This document shows, piece after piece, positions 7,297 to 14,635 of a stretch of 64,000 bases of DNA. Location of the stretch: NCBI GenBank assembly GCA_035468985.1, contig DATISF010000055.1:1-64000 (forward strand), in the 5' to 3' direction. The position numbers and the translations under genes were made by a program. Position 1 is the first letter of the stretch. Each line of letters opens with the position of its first letter. The DNA comes from DASVHS01 sp035468985 (GTDB lineage Bacteria; Acidobacteriota; Thermoanaerobaculia; Gp7-AA8). A model generated the notes under the pieces. That model was not told the origin of the DNA and ran no database searches. It saw nothing but the letters and a program-made list of their open reading frames with translations.

Positions 7297-8103
7297 CTAA
7301 GGCCTTCCTTCACGTGATTGCCTGGCCATGGCCACGAACGCCTTGCGCGCGTCTTCACGCGACATCACCGGCTCCGCAAACGCGATCCTCGTTCCCTTCA
7401 TCCCCTCGGCCGTGCGCACGCGGACCACGAATCCGAGGCGGTCGCAAGCGACGATCGTGGCCTCGATGGCGTCGAGACCGCCGAAACGGCGCGTGATGTC
7501 GCGCAATGCGTCGGCGTGATCGCCATTCATGTGCTCCATGATTTCGGCGGCGGCGCCGGCGAGGGGATCGGCGACGGCCGACGCGTAGTCATCGCGCACG
7601 ACCCACCCCATCACGCCGAATCCGCCGACGAAGTAGATGTGCGTCACGTCCAGCTGGAAGAACGAGAAGTCCGAAAACTCGATCCAGTGTCGCGCCGAGG
7701 GATGGCGCGCGAGATACGCCTGGCGGAGCGACGGGTCCGGATCGTCGATGCGGCGCGCGGAGCCGAGGAGCGTCGCGCGCGGCGAGCCGAGAGGATCGGC
7801 GCCGCTGCCGCTTTGCATCGCCAGCAGGCTCGCCCGCGGATCGGCGAGGAGATTCTGCGTGTGCACTGCCATCCCGCTGATGAGAAAGAGCGGCGACCCA
7901 TCCCCCGTCAGCGCGTAAGGCATGACCGAGGCGAACGGCCAGCCCGGATGCCGCTCCGATTGTGTGGCCAGCGTACCGATGCTCTCCGTCTCGAGGAGCG
8001 TGCGCACGCGTTCGGCGTGACTCGGCTCGGGGGCGGTGGGCGGGGGCGAGGAGGAGGCGTGTTGAGTCACGCCGAGCAGTATGACCGATGAGGAGAGGGC
8101 CAT
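7297..8103 (-). CDS. HugZ-like pyridoxamine-phosphate-oxidase-fold protein with DUF2470 domain
   Basis: 268 residues. Residues ~30-180 form a split-barrel flavin/heme-binding domain (GTLATQSERHPGWPFASVMPYAL is its first strand pair; the domain ends near HIYFVGGFGVMGWV). Residues ~195-265 are the DUF2470 domain with the EHMNGDHADAL motif. This pairing is the HugZ-type layout, known from heme-degrading or heme-storing proteins. Without other heme genes nearby the role is inferred only. A GTG at 8070 is an alternative start that would remove a hydrophobic but weak N-terminal stretch. Confidence 0.8.
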   Translation of the reverse strand: MALSSSVILLGVTQHASSSPPPTAPEPSHAERVRTLLETESIGTLATQSERHPGWPFASVMPYALTGDGSPLFLISGMAVHTQNLLADPRASLLAMQSGSGADPLGSPRATLLGSARRIDDPDPSLRQAYLARHPSARHWIEFSDFSFFQLDVTHIYFVGGFGVMGWVVRDDYASAVADPLAGAAAEIMEHMNGDHADALRDITRRFGGLDAIEATIVACDRLGFVVRVRTAEGMKGTRIAFAEPVMSREDARKAFVAMARQSREGRP

Positions 8104-8363
8104 CGCGCAGGCCGTGGGTCAACCGCTGCCCACCGCGAAGTCCGCGGTGATCTCGCTTTTCGCGGGCGAGGCTGTGGAAGTGTTCGAAACGAACCGCTGA
8201 CGGTCCGACGGATGAGCGTCGTTACCATCGCCGGCTCCCCGGCAAGTCTCGGTGCGTCTTTCGCCGATTCCGACACCGACAACGCCTCGAGCTGAGGTGC
8301 ACCTGGTACCGTTGAGTCCTTCGCGACGAGGCGGCGTCGGGCCACGACACCTCACTCATCCAT

Positions 8364-8552
8364 TCACTCATCCATGGTCCGCAGCGTCGCGCTCCAGTCG
8401 CCGTCGCGGCCACGACTGACGTCGACCTGCCAGGGCTGGCAGCACACCGGGCAATCCTGCACGTACGACTGGCGGCTCGAGCCATCTTCCTCGACGCTGA
8501 GCTCGACCGGCTCGGCGCAGTAGGGACAGGTCATCGGAATGAACTCGGGCAA
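8364..8552 (-). CDS. CPXCG-type cysteine-rich small protein
   Basis: 62 residues with two CxxC knuckles: CPYC near residue 9 and CPVC near residue 34, spaced like a zinc ribbon. The Trp-Gln-Val-Asp-Val stretch and the acidic loop between them match the CPXCG cysteine-rich family of unknown function. In the usual family motif the residue after the first knuckle is Gly; here it is Ala, and the second knuckle reads CPVCC. Start may be Met1 or Met7. The 8104-8363 gap upstream shows no supported gene. Confidence 0.78.
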   Translation of the reverse strand: MPEFIPMTCPYCAEPVELSVEEDGSSRQSYVQDCPVCCQPWQVDVSRGRDGDWSATLRTMDE

Positions 8553-8580
8553 ACAGCGCGGAATGATAGCGGCGAATGCC

Positions 8581-8796
8581 TCAGTCGGCGATGGCGATGC
8601 TCGCCCACGGCAGGCTGCGCACGGCCCGGACGTTGTCGTCGATCTCCTGCTGCGTGGCCGTGGCGCCGAGCATGCGCTGAACGTACTGCATCTCGGTGGA
8701 TACGAGGCTCTGACCGAGGAGTCGCTGAGAGGCTTTCCTGAGGTTGAGGTCGGTGACGCGGAGGCGGGGTGACGCTTTCACTTTCGGTTCTTTCAT
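8581..8796 (-). CDS. Small conserved protein, paralogue of the gene at 1488-1697
   Basis: 71 residues, soluble, basic N-terminus. The shared core with the 1488-1697 protein covers DLNLRKASQRLLGQSLVSTE and then TQQEIDDNVRAVRSLPWASI. Unlike its paralogue it is not attached to an RRM gene but has its own copy of the conserved leader (8815-8880) and a CAGGAG ribosome-binding site. The repeated association with this leader suggests a stress-type regulon member. Function unknown. Confidence 0.75.
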   Translation of the reverse strand: MKEPKVKASPRLRVTDLNLRKASQRLLGQSLVSTEMQYVQRMLGATATQQEIDDNVRAVRSLPWASIAIAD

Positions 8797-8814
8797 GGCT
8801 CTCCTGGTGGGCTC

Positions 8815-8880
8815 GCTAAGGAGGATCGATCCAGATCTCGGGACTTAGCGCAGGAGAACTGAACGTCGAGCAGGGTTACC
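8815..8880 (-). promoter_or_regulatory. Conserved leader element, copy 3 (upstream of small protein gene)
   Basis: On the minus strand: GGTAAC (8880-8875; one change from GGAAC), GCTCGACGTTCAG, then GCTAAG (8849-8844) paired with CTTAGC (8820-8815), followed 17 nt later by the CAGGAG site and the ATG. This is the most diverged copy; the hairpin arms are perfectly kept while the sequence between them differs, as expected for a structured element. The remaining stretch 8881-9062 shows no gene. Confidence 0.65.
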
Positions 8881-9062
8881 CGACAGACAGGGCAACACGC
8901 TCACGCGCCGAGGAATGCCCGGCGCGATGACGGGGCGGCCGGCGACTCCGTGAAAGCAAGCGAGCTCGATCCGCTGAACGCGACCCGGCTCGACGACGCC
9001 GGGACATCACGATCCAGACGAAGAGCGCGGAAGTCCGGCCCCTGACACCGCGGGATCAAGAC

Positions 9063-9094
9063 ACCAGTATGAATGCTGGTATCATCACCAGCAT
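9063..9094 (+). promoter_or_regulatory. Probable VapB operator
   Basis: Overlapping inverted repeats: ACCAG..CTGGT at 9063-9080 and ATGCTGGT..ACCAGCAT at 9073-9094. The second runs into the ATG at 9093. Palindromes at the start of an antitoxin gene are the usual site of autoregulation by ribbon-helix-helix antitoxins. Confidence 0.55.
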
Positions 9095-9299
9095 GGGTCG
9101 TATTCGAAAGATCACCGTGGAGATCGACGAAACGTTGCTGGAGCGCGCGCAGAAGCAGGTGCGCGAGGGCGTCACCGGCACCGTTCGCCGCGGGCTGGAG
9201 ATGCTCGCCGCCGCTGACGCGTACGAGAAGCTCGCTCGCCTGCGCGGCAAGTTGAGATTCTCCACCACCCTGAAGACGATGAGAAACGACCGGCAGTGA
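9093..9299 (+). CDS. VapB-type ribbon-helix-helix antitoxin
   Basis: 68 residues. The N-terminus (RKITVEIDETLLERAQ) is the beta strand and first helix of a ribbon-helix-helix DNA-binding domain, followed by GVTGTVRRGLEML, the second helix. The C-terminus (about 45-68) is basic and would wrap the toxin. The start at 9093 is preferred to 9069 because the operator palindrome covers the upstream bases. It overlaps the next gene by four bases (GTGA), the standard toxin-antitoxin arrangement. Confidence 0.85.
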   Translation: MGRIRKITVEIDETLLERAQKQVREGVTGTVRRGLEMLAAADAYEKLARLRGKLRFSTTLKTMRNDRQ

Positions 9300-9664
9300 T
9301 TGCCGCTGACACGAGCTCACTGCGCCGGTTTCTTTCGGGCGCCACCGGTCACGACGTCGATACGATGGCGGATGCGGTCGCGCATCGAAGCCTGGTGCTC
9401 CCTCCGGTCGTCCTCACAGAAATCCTGAGCGACCGATCGGCCGATCAGACCGCAAGCGTGCTCACCGCGATCCCGCTGCTCGAGATCACCGAGGGCTACT
9501 GGGGGCGGGCCGGCCTCCTGCGCGCGCGTGTCATCGCGGCCGGCCACAAGTCGAAGGTCGCCGCCGCTCTCATCGCCCAAAGCTGTCTCGATCATGACGT
9601 TGCTCTCGTCACGAACGATCGGAACTTCCGCCATTACGAGCGCTACGGGCTCGTTCTGCTCTGA
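9296..9664 (+). CDS. VapC-type PIN-domain toxin
   Basis: 122 residues, GTG start. PIN-domain acids visible: Asp5 in the first strand (IAADTSSL), Glu in VLTEILS near residue 42, and Asp in the LVTNDRNF motif near residue 112. The aspartate normally found three residues before the IAA helix motif is Ala here (KVAAALIAQ), so one metal ligand seems to be missing or replaced by the nearby Asp of CLDHD. PIN toxins cleave RNA, often tRNA or rRNA. It forms a pair with the upstream antitoxin. Confidence 0.85.
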   Translation: MIAADTSSLRRFLSGATGHDVDTMADAVAHRSLVLPPVVLTEILSDRSADQTASVLTAIPLLEITEGYWGRAGLLRARVIAAGHKSKVAAALIAQSCLDHDVALVTNDRNFRHYERYGLVLL

Positions 9665-9696
9665 GCTCACGCGCCCTCCCCCACCGGGCCCGGATT

Positions 9697-12600
9697 GTGA
9701 ATACGGCAAGCTCGGCAAGTCGTCTCATGCCCTCCATGCCCACCCTGATCGACGAGCTCGATTGGGCCCGGACGCCCATCGGGCCTCGTGAATCGTGGCC
9801 GCAAAGCCTGCGGACCTCGCTGAGCATCTGCCTGGCCTCCCGCTTCCCGATGTTCCTTTGGTGGGGGCCCGACCTCATCATGATTTACAACGACGCCTAC
9901 GTCCCCATGCTGGGCGACAAGCACCCCGCCGCCCTCGGCGCCCCCGGTCGCGAGGTCTGGCCGGAGATCTGGGACGTCATCGGGCCCATGCTCGATCAGG
10001 TCGTCGCCGAAGGAAAGGCGACGTGGTCCGACGACCAGCTCCTGATGGTAAAACGCCACGGATTCCTCGAGGAGGCGTACTTCACGTTCTCCTACAGCCC
10101 GGTCCGCGACGAGAGCGGCGGAGTGGGCGGCATCTTCACCGCCGTCACCGAGACGACCTCGCGCGTGGTCGGCGAACGCCGCCTGGACACTCTGCGCCAG
10201 CTCGCCGCACGCGCCGGCGACGCGAAGACCGTCGAGCAGGCCGTCAGCAACGCCGAAGAGATCCTGGCCACGAATCCTCGCGACATCCCCTTCGCGAAGA
10301 TCTGGACGGGCGGGGAGCCTGTCCTCCACAGAGAGACCGACACGATCACGCTGCCGCTCACCGTCCCCGGCGAAGAGGAGCCGGCGGGCTGGCTCGTGGC
10401 CGGCGTCAGTCCGCATCACCGCCTCGACGACAGCTACCGCGGCTTCTTCACGCTGGTGGCCGGACACATCGCCTCGGCCATCACGAATGCGAAGGCGCGC
10501 GAGAGCGAGCGCAAGCGCGCCGAGGCGCTGGCGGAGCTCGATCGCGCCAAGACGGCGTTCTTCTCGAACGTCTCGCACGAGTTCCGCACGCCGCTGACGC
10601 TGATGCTCGGGCCGATCGAGGACGCGCTCGCCGGCGCGCAGACGCTGCCGCCGACGACGCGCGAGCAGCTCGAGGTCGCGCATCGCAACTCGCTGCGCCT
10701 GCTCAAGCTCGTCAACACGCTGCTCGACTTCTCGCGCATCGAGGCGGACCGCATCGAAGCGGTGTACGAGCCGACCGACCTCGCCGCGCTCACCACGGAC
10801 CTGGCCAGCGTCTTCCGCTCCGCGATCGAGCGCGCCGGCCTCCGCTTCATCATCGATCTCCCGCCGATCTCCGAAGCGGTCTATGTCGACCGCGAACTGT
10901 GGGAGAAGATCGTTCTCAATCTCCTCTCCAACGCGTTCAAGTTCACGTTCGACGGCGAGATCGAAGTGACGCTCCGGCAGAAGGGCGTGAATGTCGAGCT
11001 GACCGTCCGCGACACCGGCACCGGCATCGCGGCGGGTGAACTGCCACATCTCTTCAAGCGCTTTCACCGCGTGAAGGGCGCGCGCGGGCGGACGTTCGAA
11101 GGAAGCGGCATCGGACTGGCGCTCGTCCAGGAGCTGGTGAAGCGGCACGGCGGCACCGTGAGCGTGGCCAGTGAAGTGGGGCGCGGGAGCACGTTCACCG
11201 TCTCGATTCCGCTCGGGAAGGAGCATCTTCCGCAGGAGCGGATCGGGGCGGAGAGGACGCTGGTGTCGACGGCGTCGCGGAAAGAGACGTACGTCCATGT
11301 CATTCCGAGCGCCGGAGAGGGAGAGGAATCGGGGCGGGGGGAACCGAGGCCCCGCCCGGATGCCTCGCCGTCTTCGCGGCTCGGAATGACCGGGCGCATT
11401 CTTCTTGCCGACGACAACGCCGACATGCGGGAGTACGTCCGCCGCCTCCTGGAGCCGCTTTACGAAGTCGAAGCGGTTGCCGACGGTGAAGCGGCACTGG
11501 CGGCCGCGCAAAGGCACGTGCCCGAGCTCGTCCTTGCCGACGTGATGATGCCCGGCCTCGACGGCTTCGAGCTGCTTCGCGAGCTGCGAGCCGGCGAGGC
11601 CACGCGCGACGTGCCCGTCATCCTCCTCTCCGCGCGGGCGGGAGAAGAGTCAAAAGTCGAAGGCCTCGATTCCGGAGCCGACGACTACATCGTCAAGCCG
11701 TTCAGCGCGCGCGAGCTGCTGGCGCGCGTCGAGTCGCACGTGCGCCTGCGCCGGGTCCGGCGCGACGCCCAGGCCGCGCTGCGGGCGTCCGAAGAAAAGT
11801 TCTCGACCGCGTTTGATCGCAGCCCGCTGGCGCTGACGATCACCTCGCTCGAGACCGGACGGCTCGTCGAAGTGAACGAGGGATTCGTGCGCATGTCCGG
11901 CTACCCGCGCCAGGAAGCGATCGGACGCAGTCCCGAAGAGCTCGGGCTCTGGCTCGAACCGCAGGCTCGCGCGGAGCGATTCGCGCACTTGCGCGCCGGG
12001 CAGTCCGTGCCCGACATCGAGGCTCGTTTCCGGATCAGGAACGGCGAGGAGCGCATCGGCGTCATCGGCTCGGCCGCGGTCGAGATCAACGGAACGCCGT
12101 GCGTGCTCAGCTCCGTCGTCGACATCACCGAGCGCAAGCTCGCCGAGGAAGCGCTTCGCAGGAGCGAGGCGCGGTTCCGCGAGTTCGCCGACACCGCGCC
12201 GGCCATGATCTGGACCACGGATGCCGAGGGGAGCTGCACGTTCCTGTCGCGGGGGTGGTACGAGTTCACGGGCCAGACCTCCACCGAAGGCCTCGGCTTG
12301 GGGTGGATGGACGCGGTTCACCCCGACGACCGTGCTGCCGTGCGCGACGCGTTCCTCGCCGCCAATGAGAAGCGGGAGCCGTTCGCCGTCGACTATCGCG
12401 TCCGCGGCACCGACGGCGGATACCGCTGGGCGGTGGCGTCGGGCCGTCCGCGCCTCTCCCCGTCCGGCGAGCTCGCCGGCTACATCGGCTCGGTCATCGA
12501 CATCACCGAGCGCAAGCTCGCCGAGCAGGCCAAAGACGAATTTCTGGCCACGCTGTCGCACGAGTTGCGCACGCCGCTCACCTCCGGCTACGGCTGGCTC

Positions 12601-13626
12601 AAGCTCCTCGGCCGCAGCCGCGATCCGGAGCTGCTCGAGACCGGGCTGCACGCGATCGAGGAGAGCGTCGTCAATCAGATCAAGCTGATCGACGAGCTTC
12701 TCGACGTCTCGCGCGTCGCCGCTGGCAAGATGCATTTCGACATGCAGCCCATGGACATCGGCGTCGTCGTCGACGGAGCGGTGGAGATGGTGCGGCCCGC
12801 GGCGGAAGCGAAGGGCATCCACCTGCGCGTGCGCATCGAATCCGTCCTGGCCGTGCGCGGCGATGCCGCGCGTCTCAAGCAGGTCGTCTGGAATCTCCTC
12901 ACGAACGCGATCAAGTTCACGCCCGGCGGCGGCTCGGTCGAGGTCGTGCTGCGGCAGAGCGGCTCGAACGCGGAGATCGAGGTTCGCGACACGGGAGAAG
13001 GAATCGATCCGAAGTTCTTGCCGCACGTCTTCAAGCGCTTCCGTCAGGCGGACAGCTCGACGTCCCGCAGACACGGCGGCCTCGGCATCGGCCTGTCGAT
13101 CGTTTCTTCACTCGTCGAGGGGCACGGCGGAACGGTCCGGGCGGAGAGCGAAGGTGCGAACCGGGGATCGACGTTCGTCGTGACGATTCCGCTGCTGCAG
13201 CACAACCAGGCGATCGCGCCGGCGGTGGCGCCGCAGGATGGACATCACGAGCCGAGGCTGCACGGCGCGCGGGTGCTGGTGGTCGATGACGATTCCGGGG
13301 CGCGGCATCTCATGAAGACCGCACTCGCGGCCGCGGGGGCGGAAGTGCGCGAATGCGGCAGTGCCGTCGAAGCGTTCGACGCGCTCAGGCAGTGGCAGCC
13401 GGACATTCTTGTCAGCGACGTGGCCATGCCGACCGAGGATGGCTATTCGCTGATCCGCCGCGTGCGCGAGTCGGGCAACGCCGTACCCGCGGTGGCGATT
13501 ACCGCATACGTCAGGGCCGATGACGAAACGCGCGTTCGCGAAGCTGGGTTTCAGCGACACGTCGGCAAGCCATTCGATCCCGCGGATCTGGTGAAGGCGG
13601 TGCGCGAGCTCAGGCCGTCGTCTTGA
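9697..13626 (+). CDS. Double hybrid sensor histidine kinase with two receiver domains
   Basis: 1309 residues, cytosolic. Order: N-terminal PAS-like sensor (~15-155), a possible GAF-like segment (~165-275), HisKA with H-box SHEFRTP (His294), HATPase, receiver 1 (Asp615 in LADVMMPG), PAS (~680-805), PAS (~815-935, ending VIDITERKLAE), second HisKA with SHELRTP (His955), second HATPase (NLLTNAIKF, RHGGLGIGLSIV), receiver 2 (Asp1241 in VSDVAMP). The linker from about residue 535 to 565 is encoded by a palindromic repeat (11299-11390) that keeps the frame. No membrane helix is seen, so the signal is probably intracellular. Its output partner is not next door. Confidence 0.9.
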   Translation: MNTASSASRLMPSMPTLIDELDWARTPIGPRESWPQSLRTSLSICLASRFPMFLWWGPDLIMIYNDAYVPMLGDKHPAALGAPGREVWPEIWDVIGPMLDQVVAEGKATWSDDQLLMVKRHGFLEEAYFTFSYSPVRDESGGVGGIFTAVTETTSRVVGERRLDTLRQLAARAGDAKTVEQAVSNAEEILATNPRDIPFAKIWTGGEPVLHRETDTITLPLTVPGEEEPAGWLVAGVSPHHRLDDSYRGFFTLVAGHIASAITNAKARESERKRAEALAELDRAKTAFFSNVSHEFRTPLTLMLGPIEDALAGAQTLPPTTREQLEVAHRNSLRLLKLVNTLLDFSRIEADRIEAVYEPTDLAALTTDLASVFRSAIERAGLRFIIDLPPISEAVYVDRELWEKIVLNLLSNAFKFTFDGEIEVTLRQKGVNVELTVRDTGTGIAAGELPHLFKRFHRVKGARGRTFEGSGIGLALVQELVKRHGGTVSVASEVGRGSTFTVSIPLGKEHLPQERIGAERTLVSTASRKETYVHVIPSAGEGEESGRGEPRPRPDASPSSRLGMTGRILLADDNADMREYVRRLLEPLYEVEAVADGEAALAAAQRHVPELVLADVMMPGLDGFELLRELRAGEATRDVPVILLSARAGEESKVEGLDSGADDYIVKPFSARELLARVESHVRLRRVRRDAQAALRASEEKFSTAFDRSPLALTITSLETGRLVEVNEGFVRMSGYPRQEAIGRSPEELGLWLEPQARAERFAHLRAGQSVPDIEARFRIRNGEERIGVIGSAAVEINGTPCVLSSVVDITERKLAEEALRRSEARFREFADTAPAMIWTTDAEGSCTFLSRGWYEFTGQTSTEGLGLGWMDAVHPDDRAAVRDAFLAANEKREPFAVDYRVRGTDGGYRWAVASGRPRLSPSGELAGYIGSVIDITERKLAEQAKDEFLATLSHELRTPLTSGYGWLKLLGRSRDPELLETGLHAIEESVVNQIKLIDELLDVSRVAAGKMHFDMQPMDIGVVVDGAVEMVRPAAEAKGIHLRVRIESVLAVRGDAARLKQVVWNLLTNAIKFTPGGGSVEVVLRQSGSNAEIEVRDTGEGIDPKFLPHVFKRFRQADSSTSRRHGGLGIGLSIVSSLVEGHGGTVRAESEGANRGSTFVVTIPLLQHNQAIAPAVAPQDGHHEPRLHGARVLVVDDDSGARHLMKTALAAAGAEVRECGSAVEAFDALRQWQPDILVSDVAMPTEDGYSLIRRVRESGNAVPAVAITAYVRADDETRVREAGFQRHVGKPFDPADLVKAVRELRPSS
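11299..11390. repeat. Palindromic repeat, family D, in frame inside the histidine kinase gene
   Basis: Perfect 12-bp terminal inverted repeats GTCATTCCGAGC and GCTCGGAATGAC enclose GGGGCGGGG/CCCCGCCC arms. A partial copy lies between genes at 21708-21770. Here it encodes the Gly/Glu/Pro/Arg-rich linker between the first ATPase domain and receiver 1. Confidence 0.85.
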
Positions 13627-14125
13627 TGTCCGACGGGAGAGCCGGACAGAAGAAACGCATCATCGACCGCGCGGATCTCGCGCACCTCGCCTTCGTGCCC
13701 GCGTGGGACGCGTGGATCACGCGGCGTGCGTCGAAGCAACCCACGCCACGCTTCGTCATCGCGATGGAGCCGTGCGCGCAAGCGCTACGAGCGGGAAGGC
13801 ATCCTCGTTCAGGCATCACCGTCAGGCACGAAGCGAGCGCACGCCGCGGTGTGAAGACGACGACATGTTCCACCGCCGGTGGACCGTGTCTCAGCTCAGC
13901 CGCTGGGCCTCACCGAGCCGCTGCGCCTCCCCGAGAACTGAGCGACTCAGGACTGAGGAGGAAATGACCAGCGGCACCGAAACTGCACGGCGATCAGGCA
14001 ACACCACGGAGAACATCAGCACCTGCCCCGCCTCGGAGCACGCCGCGCCAGCGGCTTGACTGATCCGCGTCCTCTGCCCTCACCAACCTCAACGGCCCTC
14101 CCCGTCGGAAGGCAAGAAAGCGCAC
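13627..14125. other. Gap with no supported gene
   Basis: About 500 bp. A 114-codon plus-strand frame begins in a TGATG overlap with the kinase stop and an 87-codon frame runs on the minus strand, but both have arginine-rich, shadow-like composition and no recognisable motif. No family A-D repeat copy is present. Confidence 0.5.
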
Positions 14126-14599
14126 ATGAAACGACTTTTGATGGTTGTTCTCTCATTCGCACTCCTCTCAACACCACTCTTCGCCAAAGAATCGAGTGAC
14201 GCCGCGATCCGCGCCACCGACCAGGCATTCGCGGCGGCATGGAACCGTCATGACACGAAGGCCATGGCAGCCTCATGGGCCAAAGACGGAGACCTCATCA
14301 ACCCGGCCGGCCGCGTCGCCAAAGGGCGTGTCGAGATCGAGAAGCTCCTTCAGGACGAACATGCCACCGCGTTCAAAACATCGACGTACACGCCGGGCAC
14401 CCTGTCGATCCGCTTCATCGAACGCGATCTCGCGGTTGCGGAATCGGATACCGAGATCAGCGGAATCACCAATCCGGACGGAAGCAGCGCACCGGTGATG
14501 AAGGTCCACATCCTGCGCCTCGTGCAGAAGAAAGACGGAGTGTGGTCGACCTTGACCGCGCGGCCGGTGATGTACCCAGTCGCTCCAATGGCGAGGTAA
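14126..14599 (+). CDS. Secreted SgcJ/EcaC-type NTF2-fold (SnoaL-like) protein
   Basis: 157 residues with a signal peptide of about 20 residues ending PLFA. The mature part is one NTF2/SnoaL cone: an N-terminal helix DAAIRATDQAFAAAWNRHD, the SWAKDGDLINPAG strand, GRVEIEKLL, and late strands carrying HILRLVQKKDGVW. This layout matches the SgcJ/EcaC family, annotated as oxidoreductases but mostly uncharacterised. It ends in front of a GC-rich hairpin at 14606-14628. Confidence 0.8.
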   Translation: MKRLLMVVLSFALLSTPLFAKESSDAAIRATDQAFAAAWNRHDTKAMAASWAKDGDLINPAGRVAKGRVEIEKLLQDEHATAFKTSTYTPGTLSIRFIERDLAVAESDTEISGITNPDGSSAPVMKVHILRLVQKKDGVWSTLTARPVMYPVAPMAR

Positions 14600-14605
14600 G
14601 AAAGC

Positions 14606-14628
14606 GCGCCGGCCAACCAGGCCGGCGC
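14606..14628. terminator. Bidirectional hairpin between convergent genes
   Basis: Perfect 9-bp stem GCGCCGGCC / GGCCGGCGC with an AACCA loop. ATTTCCC follows on the plus strand and CTTTCTTA on the minus strand. It separates the convergent 14126 and 14636 genes, so it could end transcription from both sides. Confidence 0.65.
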
Positions 14629-14635
14629 ATTTCCC

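Noticed and set aside
8081..8200. 39-codon plus-strand frame (MTDEERAIAQAVGQPLP...)
   Set aside because: No ribosome-binding site, overlaps the start of the HugZ-like gene, and no family match; possibly a gene fragment but not supportable.
9667..11517. 616-codon minus-strand open frame
   Set aside because: Shadow of the hybrid histidine kinase; no recognisable domain.
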